NCBI RefSeq assembly: GCF_017874255.1
Contig: NZ_JAGGLD010000002.1
Span: forward strand, 483,011 to 547,010
Source: Paenibacillus shirakamiensis
GTDB lineage: Bacteria; Bacillota; Bacilli; Paenibacillales; Paenibacillaceae
Reading direction: 5' to 3'
DNA: 64,000 nt
Shown: one piece after another, positions 25,134-34,193 of the stretch
Numbering within the stretch: the first letter of the stretch is position 1
Layout: each line of letters opens with the position of its first letter
Position numbers and translations under genes: made by a program
The notes under the pieces: generated by a model
Told to the model about the DNA's origin: nothing
Seen by the model: the letters and a program-made list of their open reading frames with translations, nothing else
Databases searched by the model: none

Positions 25134-26765
25134 TTAAAATATGGATTCACTTTTGTGATCCAGTAACTTAGCTAAAATTAAACTTTTAAGTTCACTATCT
25201 GGATTCTGTTCAACTTCATTTTTTATATTATCTATGATTTCATCTATATCAGTATTATTACTTCGCAAGAATAGTAACTTATCTATATTAGCTTCAATTT
25301 CCTCTTCGAAAGCAACAATATATTTTGAAACAATTTTTGATTTTTCACCGACAAAGTATTTTATATTATTATCATTTTCAGAATGACTGAAGATATGGTC
25401 AACAAACAATCTAGTTAATTCAGGATAATCTAAATGTAGATTATTCATTGTCGAACGACAATCGTGTGAATAGTATAGACCTTCTTTCGTTCCTTCAATC
25501 AGTATCTCTTCTACCAATGTAACTTTCATTTCGTCAGAAACATTATTCAGCCAATTTTCTTTCGGCATAGTTTTAAATACGCTTATTGCCCGATTTCCTC
25601 TATTAAAATCGTAACCAAATACGTTTTCAGTTATTAATTTTAGCCAGTACTCATACAAACTTTTTTCGTTTAATAGTATTAACACATCTCTTAAATTTGG
25701 TTCCATGTAATTTTCTAAAGTAAAGCTCTTACTGCACGCTCTTCCAAGCATTTTTTTAAAATCAACTGAACAATTATCGTTTTGGAGTAGCATTTTTACA
25801 ATTTCATACCGTATATCTCTCTTATCAAAACCAAGATTAAATTCACTGAAATTGGTTAAAATTGAACCGATATTCTCTATATACTGAGGCGCTTGTAGTC
25901 TCTCTGATAAAATAATATTTATCCAAGTGTTGATGCTGTTAATTTCACTCGACTTTAAATTAGTATCCAATTTACTTATAATTTTTTCAATGCTTGTATC
26001 GGATAAGACCCTTAAAATATCAATATTAATTTCAAATAAAATTAGAAGTTCTCCTTCATACTGGTCCTTATCAATGAATTCAGATACATATTGTCCATAT
26101 TCAGCGACATTGTTAACTGATAAGGCTAGGAACCTTAAAGCATTAGTTTTTTGAATTGGTGAATTTGGTGCTTTAATCGTTGCGCTCAGCAATTTGAAAA
26201 AAGGATCTATAGCTTTTCTTTGGAATCTATCCAGCTTTTCGCATATAATGACCTTCATTCTTGATGCATCAACAACCGGAAAAAAAGTTCTTTCCTCCAT
26301 TTCAGCAATTAGATTTCTCATATGTTTGAATCCAAATAGAACAGGTTTTGATGCTAATATATCGATAACCGAAGAATATATATCACGAGCTTTTTCTGGA
26401 GAGCATATAAAATTGCTTGGATGCGCACAATCATTTCTAGTATCTAAACAACGTTGTAGTTCCTTTAATTCACTATTATTTAACATATCAATTTCTTCAG
26501 TTGCACATTGTTCAAATAAATATTTCTCGTATACTTCGAGCGACCTCTTTCTACGCTCAATCTCATTATCTAGATTTCTATAGCTTGGATCGCTCCCTGC
26601 CAATGCTTTTACTTTTTTATGTAAGTCGTATACTCCAGCTATAACACTCATAATAACGCAAGCCCTATAAGAGCCTCCCATATAGCATTTTAGTGCCTCT
26701 TTCAAATAATCTTTTATTTCATTATCGTATACATTATTCAAAAGGTCTTCCATGTCTCTCAACAT
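25134..26765 (-). CDS. Large orphan protein with HEPN-like N-terminal domain, 543 aa
   Basis: The N-terminal 150 residues look like a HEPN four-helix domain. There is a helix with YMGGSYRACVIMSVIAGVYDL (about 28-48). The RNase-type motif R110-N111-x3-H115 lies in DTRNDCAHPSNF. The remaining 390 residues are helical, repeat-like and rich in Asn, Ile and Glu, with no motif I recognise. No transmembrane segment. HEPN RNases occur in toxin, abortive-infection and RNA-processing systems, so a defence role is possible. The gene is AT-rich compared with neighbours, alone between two terminators, with AGGAG eight bases before the ATG. Function unproven. Confidence 0.75.
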   Translation of the reverse strand: MLRDMEDLLNNVYDNEIKDYLKEALKCYMGGSYRACVIMSVIAGVYDLHKKVKALAGSDPSYRNLDNEIERRKRSLEVYEKYLFEQCATEEIDMLNNSELKELQRCLDTRNDCAHPSNFICSPEKARDIYSSVIDILASKPVLFGFKHMRNLIAEMEERTFFPVVDASRMKVIICEKLDRFQRKAIDPFFKLLSATIKAPNSPIQKTNALRFLALSVNNVAEYGQYVSEFIDKDQYEGELLILFEINIDILRVLSDTSIEKIISKLDTNLKSSEINSINTWINIILSERLQAPQYIENIGSILTNFSEFNLGFDKRDIRYEIVKMLLQNDNCSVDFKKMLGRACSKSFTLENYMEPNLRDVLILLNEKSLYEYWLKLITENVFGYDFNRGNRAISVFKTMPKENWLNNVSDEMKVTLVEEILIEGTKEGLYYSHDCRSTMNNLHLDYPELTRLFVDHIFSHSENDNNIKYFVGEKSKIVSKYIVAFEEEIEANIDKLLFLRSNNTDIDEIIDNIKNEVEQNPDSELKSLILAKLLDHKSESIF

Positions 26766-26862
26766 TCTGTCATCTCCTAAAAGTGCTAACTAAGCTAGAC
26801 TCAGTATTCGACATATTTCCGTATTTCCCCTTTTATTCTCGAATATTCAATTTGTCCATTCA

Positions 26863-26899
26863 TAAAAATAGAGATCAGAGCTTCAGCCCTGACCTCTCT
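26863..26899 (-). terminator. Possible terminator after the rRNA methyltransferase gene
   Basis: An imperfect, bulged hairpin (GAGAGGTCAGG...CTCTGATCTC on the minus strand) followed by TATTTTTATG, 60 bases past the stop. Weak but well placed. Confidence 0.45.
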
Positions 26900-26960
26900 A
26901 GCCCACCAAATCTCCCAAAAGCAGTACTGATAATGATTCGATGACTTATAAGTGAACTTT

Positions 26961-29048
26961 TCACATCTCATTTTTTCGAATCATCAAAATGACCGACTCC
27001 ACATGCACCGTATGCGGGAACATATCCACCGGTTGCACCTCCACCGTACGATACCCGCCATCCTCTAGTACCCGCAAGTCCCGGGCCAAGGTCGAAGGAT
27101 TGCAGCTTACATACACCACGCGCTCTGGCTTCATCTCTAGGATCGTATTCAATAGTTGTTCGTCGCAGCCTTTGCGAGGGGGATCGACGACGATGACATC
27201 GGCTTCGATGCCCTGCTCTTTCCAGCGAGGGATGACGACTTCGGAGGCACCGACTTCAAACTTCACATTACGCATATCGTTAAGCTGTGCATTGATTCTT
27301 GCATCGTCGATCGCTTCCTTCACGATCTCTACGCCATAGACCTGATCTGCATGCTGGGCGAGGAAAAGCGAAATCGTACCGATCCCGCAATACGCATCAA
27401 TTACGGTCTCTTTTCCTGTGAGTCCCGCATATTCCACTGTCTTCCCGTACAGCACTTCAGTCTGAACTGGATTCACCTGATAAAAGGATCTCGCCGAAAT
27501 CGCAAACTGCACATCGCCAATATAATCATATATAACGTCACGGCCCCACAGGACCCGGGTCTCATCTCCAAAAATCACATTGGTCTTCTTCGTATTTATG
27601 TTCTGACAGATGCTTACGACATGGGGGATTTGCTCTCGAATTAAGCCAATCCATGCATCAGCATGCGGAATATCGCGGCCATTGGTCACGAGAACGAGCA
27701 TCATCTCACCTGTGTGAAACGCCTTTTTCACCACAACATGTCGAAGCAGACCTTTACCCGTCTCTTCGTTGTAGGCGCTGATATCTAGCGTTCGGCCAAT
27801 CTCTTTGACCCGATTGACTATGTCATCGTTGTGCTCGTGCTGTATGAGACATGTCTCCATATCGACAATGCGGTGGCTGCCTTTTGCATAAAAACCACCT
27901 ACCAATCCCCCATCCACCACACCTATAGGCACCTGCGCCTTATTGCGGTAACGCCAAGGCTCACTCATGCCGAGCGTAGGTAATACAGTAATGCCTTCTA
28001 GCTTCCCAATCCGCTCCAAAGCATCCACAACATGCTGCCGCTTCCAAGCCAACTGTCCAGCATAGCTCATATGCTGTAATTGGCATCCACCACATTGATC
28101 GTAGATCGCACATGGCGCATCTACACGATCTGGACTAGCCTGAGTGACATCCAAAAGTTTGGCATAACCATATTGTTTCTTAGTCTTTAGTACCCGCACT
28201 TTTGCTTTCTCGCCGGGTAGGGCCCCGGGAATGAACAATGTGTACCCCTCTGCTCGTCCCACACCTTCCCCATCATGGTTCATACCAATTACGTCCACAA
28301 TAAGTTCATCATTTTTTGCCACAGGGAGTCCTTCGATTACTGCAGAAGTAACCCGGTCTGACAGTTCTGCATGTCTACGTTGACCCGAATTACGCGTGCT
28401 ACCCGTTCCTCTAGAATCTCGCTTTGAAGGCTTCCGCCCGGAGCCTTTGGTATGTAGCGGACGACTTGCACTTGCACTTGCACTTGCACTTGCACTTACA
28501 TTAGTGCTGTCCTTTGCACTTCCTAGAGTTCTTTCACCGCTCCCGTTACCCATCTCCCTACTTACCCTTCTCACTTTATCCGTTCCACTTCCAGACGACC
28601 TGCGCCGGTCTTTGCTTCCTACCGATGCATCGCCAAGGCGATTACGAGTACGTTCCCGATTCTGCCCCTCACTACTGACTTTGCGCGTATTTTTGCCCGT
28701 AAAACCTGAAGGACTATGCTCTTCCTTCCGCAAATCACTTCTACGGTTACGATCTTCATTACGATTACCATTACGATTACCATTACCATTCCCGTTTCCA
28801 TTCCCTGTCCCATTACCATTAAGATATCGTGAATCCTCATGGCTACTCACACGTCTACCCTTATCCAAACTGGTCTTAGACTTATCCGATCTTGGCTTAG
28901 TTGTATTCAAATCGCTCATTCTTCCAGAAGATTGAGCTTTACTTTTCCTAGATTCATTGGACATATCATGATTCATTCTTCTTCCACTACTGCTGTCCAC
29001 ACGACCCGTACTATGATTACGATCCGTTCGCCCGTCGCGACGATTCAT
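26961..29048 (-). CDS. rlmCD: 23S rRNA (uracil-C5)-methyltransferase, RlmCD type, with long low-complexity N-terminus
   Basis: Residues from about 245 form a normal TrmA/RlmCD enzyme. There is a TRAM domain (DELIVDVIGMNHDGEGVG). Iron-sulphur-type cysteines follow (CAIYDQCGGCQLQHM), then the SAM site VIDAYCGIGTISLFLA, the strand VDPPRKGCD and the catalytic Cys in VYVSCNPSTLARDL. It methylates uridines in 23S rRNA using SAM. The first 240 residues are disordered and made of Arg, Ser, Gly, Asn and Lys, including Gly-Asn and Ser-Ala runs, and are not part of the family. The ATG at 29048 and a TTG at 29069 are candidates. A GTG at about 28325 with AAGG upstream would give a standard-size enzyme. 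Confidence 0.92.
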   Translation of the reverse strand: MNRRDGRTDRNHSTGRVDSSSGRRMNHDMSNESRKSKAQSSGRMSDLNTTKPRSDKSKTSLDKGRRVSSHEDSRYLNGNGTGNGNGNGNGNRNGNRNEDRNRRSDLRKEEHSPSGFTGKNTRKVSSEGQNRERTRNRLGDASVGSKDRRRSSGSGTDKVRRVSREMGNGSGERTLGSAKDSTNVSASASASASASRPLHTKGSGRKPSKRDSRGTGSTRNSGQRRHAELSDRVTSAVIEGLPVAKNDELIVDVIGMNHDGEGVGRAEGYTLFIPGALPGEKAKVRVLKTKKQYGYAKLLDVTQASPDRVDAPCAIYDQCGGCQLQHMSYAGQLAWKRQHVVDALERIGKLEGITVLPTLGMSEPWRYRNKAQVPIGVVDGGLVGGFYAKGSHRIVDMETCLIQHEHNDDIVNRVKEIGRTLDISAYNEETGKGLLRHVVVKKAFHTGEMMLVLVTNGRDIPHADAWIGLIREQIPHVVSICQNINTKKTNVIFGDETRVLWGRDVIYDYIGDVQFAISARSFYQVNPVQTEVLYGKTVEYAGLTGKETVIDAYCGIGTISLFLAQHADQVYGVEIVKEAIDDARINAQLNDMRNVKFEVGASEVVIPRWKEQGIEADVIVVDPPRKGCDEQLLNTILEMKPERVVYVSCNPSTLARDLRVLEDGGYRTVEVQPVDMFPHTVHVESVILMIRKNEM
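28464..28499. repeat. Hexanucleotide tandem repeat inside the methyltransferase gene
   Basis: The unit ACTTGC is present five times plus one variant copy (plus strand). On the coding strand it encodes alternating Ser-Ala. Since six is a multiple of three, copy changes alter length without shifting frame. Confidence 0.9.
28757..28820. repeat. Degenerate ATTACC/ATTACG hexamer array
   Basis: Repeated ATTACC, ATTACG and ATTCCC hexamers on the plus strand encode a Gly-Asn (and Arg-Asn) repeat in the N-terminal extension of the rRNA methyltransferase. Confidence 0.85.
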
Positions 29049-29366
29049 GTCCTTCACTTCTTTCCTCAAAATGCTAAATCTATCGCTCTAATAAAACGAA
29101 AGAAAGAACATCCACCCCGCGCCCTAATGAGCCGCAGAATAGCGTTCTCTTTCATGAAAATTCATTGTTATAGGAAGATACTATTTCTATTAATACAAGC
29201 CATTTACTATTTATATCATGAAGTAACTAATTTAAATTAAAGCAATGCTATCCATGAATCTCAAGTTCATTGTATACCTATTCATAGCAAATTACTTAGA
29301 ACTCAGCCGAATTACTAACATCCATTGATAAAATAACACACTTCCATCTTATACCCTTACGTACTC

Positions 29367-30263
29367 TTACATCCCTATTTCCTTGCAAAAAATCCTTAGG
29401 TTCGAGGGTAGAATCTCGAACAATCCCGGCAGCTCGCCTCCGAGCTCGCCGTCCAGGTTCAGCTGCACCCGCCCCGGCGAAGTCACTTCCATCCGCTTCG
29501 TCTTGAAATAGACGACATGCGGATCGCTGAAGTGCTCGCCTCGGAGCGCGAGCGTAAGCAATCTCAGGAATTCCCCGAGATTGCATTTCTTCACGGCGAT
29601 GACGTCAAGCATGCCGTCATCGATGCGGGCTCCCGGCGCCAAGCGCTCGAAGCCGCCAATGCTGTTGCTGTTCGCAATTAGGAACAGCATGAACTCGCCA
29701 TGCAGCTGCGCACGACCTTCGGCTTTAATGACGAGTTCGGTCGGTGACAGACTTGCCACTTTCTCGATCCCCTTCATATAATAAGCCAACTGACCAATCA
29801 TGGTCTTGAGCCGGCTCGGTACTTCATAAGTCAGCTCTGTTAAGGAGCCTCCCCCGGCAATGTTGATAAAATAACGATCGTTCGCCTTCCCGACATCGAT
29901 CGGGCGGGTATGATTCTGGATTACCAGATCACAATACTCTTCCCACTTTTTCGGAATACCCATGGCACGGGCAAAATCATTCGTCGTTCCCAGCGGAAAT
30001 AACCCTAGTGGAGGCAAGTTATCTTTGCCTGCCATCCCGTTCACGACCTCATTCAGCGTCCCATCTCCGCCCGCAGCAATGATAATATCGTAACCGCGAG
30101 CAACCGCATGAGCAGCTTCCCGAGTTGCATCACCTTCGCCGCTTGTTGCGAAGCAGGAGGTCTCGATACCGCCTCGGTCCAGCCGATGCAGTACATCAGG
30201 AAGTAGACGCCGCATTTCCTCCCGTCCAGAGGACGGATTGTAGATCAGTCTGGCTCTCTTCAT
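29367..30263 (-). CDS. dagK: Diacylglycerol kinase-type lipid kinase
   Basis: DAGK catalytic domain. The N-terminus RLIYNPSSGREE has the conserved Asn-Pro and Gly. The nucleotide loop is IIAAGGDGTLNEVVNG near residues 60-75, followed by PLGTTNDFARAMGIP near 90-105. The C-terminal beta-sandwich carries DDGMLDVIAVKK. At 298 residues it matches Gram-positive DgkB/DagK. It recycles diacylglycerol left by lipoteichoic-acid synthesis to phosphatidic acid at the membrane. The gene is GC-richer near its 3' end than the neighbours. It lies 20 bases downstream of the CbiX-like gene and may be co-transcribed with it. Confidence 0.93.
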   Translation of the reverse strand: MKRARLIYNPSSGREEMRRLLPDVLHRLDRGGIETSCFATSGEGDATREAAHAVARGYDIIIAAGGDGTLNEVVNGMAGKDNLPPLGLFPLGTTNDFARAMGIPKKWEEYCDLVIQNHTRPIDVGKANDRYFINIAGGGSLTELTYEVPSRLKTMIGQLAYYMKGIEKVASLSPTELVIKAEGRAQLHGEFMLFLIANSNSIGGFERLAPGARIDDGMLDVIAVKKCNLGEFLRLLTLALRGEHFSDPHVVYFKTKRMEVTSPGRVQLNLDGELGGELPGLFEILPSNLRIFCKEIGM

Positions 30264-30283
30264 ATATAGTTACGCCACCCGTT

Positions 30284-31054
30284 TTATGAGAATGTCAATG
30301 ATTTCATTATAGCCATGATCTGCCTATGAATCCACTGCGAAAGCAGAGGGTGCGGCAGCAGAGCTTGTCCCGAATAGCGGTATGTTAACCCTTCAAGTCT
30401 TGCGGGAATTGTTTTTTTCGTAAAATAACCTTCACTTAAGAACACTGGAGCGACTAACACCTCCATGCCTCTTTCTTGTTGCCAGTAGCTCACTTTCGAT
30501 CTTACACTGTCGGGATTCAGCAGAGCATAGTCCGTATGCAGCATTCCACTGACGTCCTGCACATGTGCAGCCAGTCCCAGCATGCCTTGCTCCCAGCGTT
30601 GACGGAAGCCTTCGTGCACACTGCCATGGGCCACCAACAATATCACTTCCCGATCTGACTGAACGGACAGAGGAGCAAGCTTACTCCACACCATCCGAGC
30701 TACCTCCAGATCATCATCCATAGGTACACCAAAATGTATTCGAGCATCGACCCGAAAGCGTTCCAAATCTGTCTCTTTGTCTGGCACTGGCTTCACACCA
30801 AGAGCCCAAGCAATTTCATCTACATGTGTACTGCCTGAAGAGACGAACAACGGAATCACGAGGATATCCGTCATGCCCAACGCTTCCAGTGCATCGATCC
30901 CACTTTGAATTCCGCGTCCTCCCTGAACCTCAAGAAACGAAGCTATTACCGGCACCCCCGCCGGCAATTTCAGCTCCGCTACTGAAGCGTCCACCAGATG
31001 CATCCATGATGCGTCTGGTGAACCATGACTTATAACCAATACACCTGAGTTCAT
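30284..31054 (-). CDS. CbiX-type sirohydrochlorin cobalt/ferrochelatase family protein
   Basis: Two tandem chelatase-like halves. The first has VLVISHGSPDASW at the N-terminus and VIPLFVSSGSTHVDEI near residue 70. The second has LLVAHGSVHEGF near 145 and VLVAPVFLSEGYFTKKTIP near 215. The His residues in HGS and STH blocks are the metal-handling positions of SirB/CbiX. It probably inserts metal into sirohydrochlorin-type tetrapyrrole, but no sirohaem or cobalamin genes are nearby. Only four bases separate it from the YerC gene upstream, so it is in the yerC unit. Confidence 0.85.
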   Translation of the reverse strand: MNSGVLVISHGSPDASWMHLVDASVAELKLPAGVPVIASFLEVQGGRGIQSGIDALEALGMTDILVIPLFVSSGSTHVDEIAWALGVKPVPDKETDLERFRVDARIHFGVPMDDDLEVARMVWSKLAPLSVQSDREVILLVAHGSVHEGFRQRWEQGMLGLAAHVQDVSGMLHTDYALLNPDSVRSKVSYWQQERGMEVLVAPVFLSEGYFTKKTIPARLEGLTYRYSGQALLPHPLLSQWIHRQIMAIMKSLTFS

Positions 31055-31057
31055 ACC

Positions 31058-31426
31058 TTAACGTCCCAAGCGTTCCAAAGACATTTTATAACCATCATTA
31101 CCATAATTAAGACATCTCTTCACCCGAGAAATGGTAGCCGTACTTGCTCCAGTCTCCGCTTCGATCTGATTATATGTGCACCCTTTGCCTAGCATACGAG
31201 CAACTTCAAGACGCTGTGAGAGTGATTGAATCTCGTTCACCGTACAAAGATCATCGAAGAATACATAACATTCCTCTACATTTTTGAGTGTGAGAACGGC
31301 TTCAAATAATTGGTCAATACTTTTATCATTCAACTTCTTAAGTTGCACTGATTTATCATCCCCTACTGTTACTGTACCCTCATTGTACTTTGCGGGCCCA
31401 ACCTTTTCAAGCATTAACGATTTCAC
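31058..31426 (-). CDS. yerC: YerC/YecD-family TrpR-like DNA-binding protein
   Basis: TrpR/YerC/YecD fold. Diagnostic sequences are ECYVFFDDLCTVNEIQSLSQRLEVARML and the recognition helix region YNQIEAETGASTATISRVKRCLNYG, nearly identical to B. subtilis YerC. The family is a small helical repressor type with unknown targets. The annotated frame begins with a GTG at 31426 and would add about 25 residues over the family length. A GTG at 31348 (VQLKKLNDKSIDQLF) with GGGGAT upstream is probably the real start. First gene of the yerC-chelatase-kinase set. Confidence 0.92.
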   Translation of the reverse strand: MKSLMLEKVGPAKYNEGTVTVGDDKSVQLKKLNDKSIDQLFEAVLTLKNVEECYVFFDDLCTVNEIQSLSQRLEVARMLGKGCTYNQIEAETGASTATISRVKRCLNYGNDGYKMSLERLGR

Positions 31427-31558
31427 GCACTACAGGAGTCCACCGCCCAAATCCGCAATAGCCACCATAATCAGGACATTCGTCTATACCGGTAGTTCGC
31501 CTAACGCATACATTGGTATAAGAATTCAGACTATGAAGGCAAAGGAATGTGATTCCCA

Positions 31559-32065
31559 ATGCAACAATATTATTCTCCCCAGCGAAGTGTAATTCCTCCG
31601 GGGTATCCATACGGGGCACCTTATCCCGGACTTGGGGCGAGCACCTCATCCCTTGTTCCCCTTGCCCCAGCCGCAGTAGCCCCTGTAGCCGCCGAAGCCA
31701 CTTCACTTGTTGCACCTGCTGCGGCAGCTGCCAAGACCGGATTCTCTCTCCCGAACATCGGTGCCCTCAAAGGCATCATCGATGGGATGGGCGGAATCGA
31801 CGGCGTTCTGAACACTATGGGTAAAGTTCAGCAAATGATGCAAGGTGTGCAGCAGTTCGCCCCTATGGCTAAGCTCGTGATGGGCGGCCTTCTCCCAGGT
31901 GGTAAAGGCAAGACCAATGCTTCCAAAAATCAAGAACTCGATGAGTATCGCCCTCGCCGCCGTAAGTCTAGATCCAAGAGTGGTGTAGGCACGAAAAAAA
32001 GAAAGTCCACTAGTGGCAAACGTCCTGCATCCCGCCGCCCCGCAAGCAAAAAACGCCGCCGGTAA
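31559..32065 (+). CDS. Hypothetical protein with Ala/Pro-rich head and basic Lys/Arg tail, 168 aa
   Basis: Three parts are visible. A Pro/Tyr-rich start (PPGYPYGAPYPGLG) leads into an Ala-rich linker (about 35-58). A hydrophobic Gly/Met helical block follows (GIIDGMGGIDGVLNTMGKV, then FAPMAKLVMGGLLPGG) at about 70-112. The tail is very basic, ending in SGKRPASRRPASKKRRR. The middle resembles YqfQ/VrrA-type proteins of spore-formers, several of which are spore-associated, but this is a weak resemblance. The tail could bind nucleic acid or teichoic acid. The ribosome site is weak (AGGA about 12 bases upstream). Confidence 0.65.
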   Translation: MQQYYSPQRSVIPPGYPYGAPYPGLGASTSSLVPLAPAAVAPVAAEATSLVAPAAAAAKTGFSLPNIGALKGIIDGMGGIDGVLNTMGKVQQMMQGVQQFAPMAKLVMGGLLPGGKGKTNASKNQELDEYRPRRRKSRSKSGVGTKKRKSTSGKRPASRRPASKKRRR

Positions 32066-32083
32066 TCATCCGGCGGATTTCAT
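32056..32083 (+). terminator. GC-rich hairpin after the basic-tail gene
   Basis: CCGCCGG-TAATCAT-CCGGCGG followed by ATTTCATTT. It includes the stop codon in its loop and overlaps the 3' end of the converging corA gene. Confidence 0.65.
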
Positions 32084-33039
32084 TTGAACCACCCGCGCCG
32101 ATTGAACCACATAATCATGGCCACGGTAAGCACAATCATCCCACCAATAACAAAGAAATAACCGTATTTCAAGCCAAGCTCTGGCATATTCACGAAATTC
32201 ATTCCGTAGATTCCCGCAATAAGTGTTAGCGGCATAAAGATCGTCGTAATGACTGTGAGGGTCTTCATAATACTATTCATGCGGTTCGAGTTCAGCGAAA
32301 TATAGGAATCTCTTAAATCAGCCGTCATTTCTCGGTCCGCTTCAATCATGTCTGTTAGCTTGAGCAGATGGTCATAGATATCGGCAAAATAAGCCCTCGG
32401 TTCCTTATCCCCTTGAATATGTTCGGAATTGACCACGCGGTACATCAAATCCCGCATCGGAACGATCGTCCGGCGAAGCTTAAGCAAGCGGCTGCGCAGA
32501 TCAAAGACTTGATTCATCAAATCTTCTACCGACTCGCGGCTCCCCTTTTTCTCCAGTTCATCCAGCTCATCTTCAATAGAGAAGACACAAGGGAAATACA
32601 AATCGACCAAATCGTCAATAACAAGATACGCCGCGGACATCGGCCCACGTGCCCAGATTCTCCGTTCATTAGCCCGCCGAACGACTTTCTCCCACGCACT
32701 ATTCACTTCCGGTAGATCCTTATGATGGTACGTGACCAAATAGTGATGCCCGACGAACAAATCTACTTCTACCGTGTCGAGCGTGAGTGCATCCAAGGAA
32801 TGGACAACCATAAATTGATAGTCGTCATAGAAATCCAGCTTCGGGCGCTGAAGAACATGCAGACAATCTTCAATCGCCAAGGGATGAAAATGAAATAATG
32901 TATCTAACAGATGCGATTCTTCAGGAGTGGGCGCCATAAAATCGGCCCAAATCCAGGCATATTGACCATTCATCAGTTGATCTAGCGGAACATCATGTTC
33001 TACTTTATGCTCATAGGTAATCCCTAGTGTACGGATCAT
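32080..33039 (-). CDS. corA: CorA-family magnesium/cobalt transporter
   Basis: Soluble N-terminal domain of about 255 residues, then two C-terminal membrane helices. The signature YGMNF (Gly-Met-Asn) lies at the end of the first helix near residue 282, followed by the periplasmic-side loop VNMPEL and a basic terminus. A pentameric Mg channel is expected. The long acidic/helical stalk (EDELDELEKKGSRESVEDLMNQ) is typical. GGGGGAAGG precedes the ATG. The gene is convergent with the preceding plus-strand gene, the two overlapping hairpins sharing sequence. Confidence 0.95.
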   Translation of the reverse strand: MIRTLGITYEHKVEHDVPLDQLMNGQYAWIWADFMAPTPEESHLLDTLFHFHPLAIEDCLHVLQRPKLDFYDDYQFMVVHSLDALTLDTVEVDLFVGHHYLVTYHHKDLPEVNSAWEKVVRRANERRIWARGPMSAAYLVIDDLVDLYFPCVFSIEDELDELEKKGSRESVEDLMNQVFDLRSRLLKLRRTIVPMRDLMYRVVNSEHIQGDKEPRAYFADIYDHLLKLTDMIEADREMTADLRDSYISLNSNRMNSIMKTLTVITTIFMPLTLIAGIYGMNFVNMPELGLKYGYFFVIGGMIVLTVAMIMWFNRRGWFK

Positions 33040-33096
33040 ATCCTTCCCCCTCTACATTCCTATCGGAATTACAGACGTCCCTCTTTATGCCCCACG

Positions 33097-33124
33097 CAAA
33101 AAGCCAACTGTAACAGTTGGCTTA
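33097..33124 (-). terminator. Terminator after the phosphate transporter
   Basis: On the minus strand AAGCCAACTG-TTA-CAGTTGGCTT followed by TTT. A perfect ten-base-pair stem. Confidence 0.85.
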
Positions 33125-33141
33125 GCAGACGTACTTCATTA

Positions 33142-34131
33142 CTAGAACAGAATCATAAAGATCAGACCTGCTAACACTGCCACAATCGGAATCGTAATAA
33201 CCCATGCAATAACAATCCGTCCAGCGAGTCCCCATTTGACAGCAGAGAATCGTTTGGCGGAACCTACACCCAAGATGGCAGAAGTAATCGCATGTGTTGT
33301 ACTTACCGGCAAGTGAAGCCATGTAGCTGAGAAGATCACGGATGCAGCAGAGATGTCCGCAGCGAATCCATTAATCGGTTCGATTTTAAAAATTTTTGTA
33401 CCCATCGTCTTGATAATCTTCCAGCCTCCGATGGATGTACCCAAGGCCATAGCCGTTGCCGCTGCAATTTTGACCCATACCGGAACTTCCATTTCCGTTT
33501 GGTACTTTGCCGTAACCAAGGCGAAGGTGATGATCCCCATCGCTTTTTGAGCATCGTTCGTTCCGTGCGTGAAGGATTGCAAAGCAGCCGTTACAATCTG
33601 CATCGTCCGGAATCCTTTGTTCACGGTGTGTGGACTACGGGAAGCAAAGATCCATTTGAGAATTGTCATGACCACATAACCGATGGCAAAGGCAATTAGA
33701 GGGGACAGGACCAGTCCTTCAATAATCGTCTTGAAACCGCTCCAATTCACTTTGTCTGAACCGGCTCCTACATACACGGCACCCGCAAGCGCACCAATCA
33801 GTGCATGGGAGGATGAGGAAGGAATGCCGATCCACCATGTGATAAGATTCCATATGATCGCAGCCAGAAGCGTTGCAATTAGAATCTCAAGACCATTATC
33901 GAGGTCGGCCGGATTCGCCACACTGCCCCCAATCGTCTTGGCTACTCCTGTGAACAGCATTGCGCCCAAGAAGTTCATGAAAGCTGCCATCAAAATTGCT
34001 GTTCTAGGCTTGAGGGCCCTAGTAGAGACTGAGGTGGCTATCGCATTGGCGGTATCATGGAATCCATTGATGAAATCGAATCCAAGCGCCAAGATAATTA
34101 CAATGAGTATGACGATAAAGCTAGTATCCAT
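33142..34131 (-). CDS. pit: Low-affinity inorganic phosphate transporter (PiT family)
   Basis: PiT/PHO-4 family with about ten membrane helices. Both signature repeats are present: GFHDTANAIATSVSTRALKP near residues 23-42 and QSFTHGTNDAQKAMGIITFA near 190-210. It moves phosphate, probably as metal-phosphate, with proton symport. Immediately downstream of the DUF47 gene (62-base gap) as in B. subtilis ykaA-pit. The nearest good ribosome site (GGAGG) is about 46 bases before the ATG, and no upstream in-frame start exists, so translation initiation may depend on a leader structure. Confidence 0.95.
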   Translation of the reverse strand: MDTSFIVILIVIILALGFDFINGFHDTANAIATSVSTRALKPRTAILMAAFMNFLGAMLFTGVAKTIGGSVANPADLDNGLEILIATLLAAIIWNLITWWIGIPSSSSHALIGALAGAVYVGAGSDKVNWSGFKTIIEGLVLSPLIAFAIGYVVMTILKWIFASRSPHTVNKGFRTMQIVTAALQSFTHGTNDAQKAMGIITFALVTAKYQTEMEVPVWVKIAAATAMALGTSIGGWKIIKTMGTKIFKIEPINGFAADISAASVIFSATWLHLPVSTTHAITSAILGVGSAKRFSAVKWGLAGRIVIAWVITIPIVAVLAGLIFMILF

Positions 34132-34193
34132 GGTCTTATTATTGCACGTACAAGCAATGAGACTACGCGCAATTCAACCTCCTCTTGGGTATA

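Noticed and set aside
28396..28935. Plus-strand Leu/Arg/Pro-rich frame of 179 codons
   Set aside because: It is the antisense shadow of the low-complexity methyltransferase extension and shows no ribosome site.
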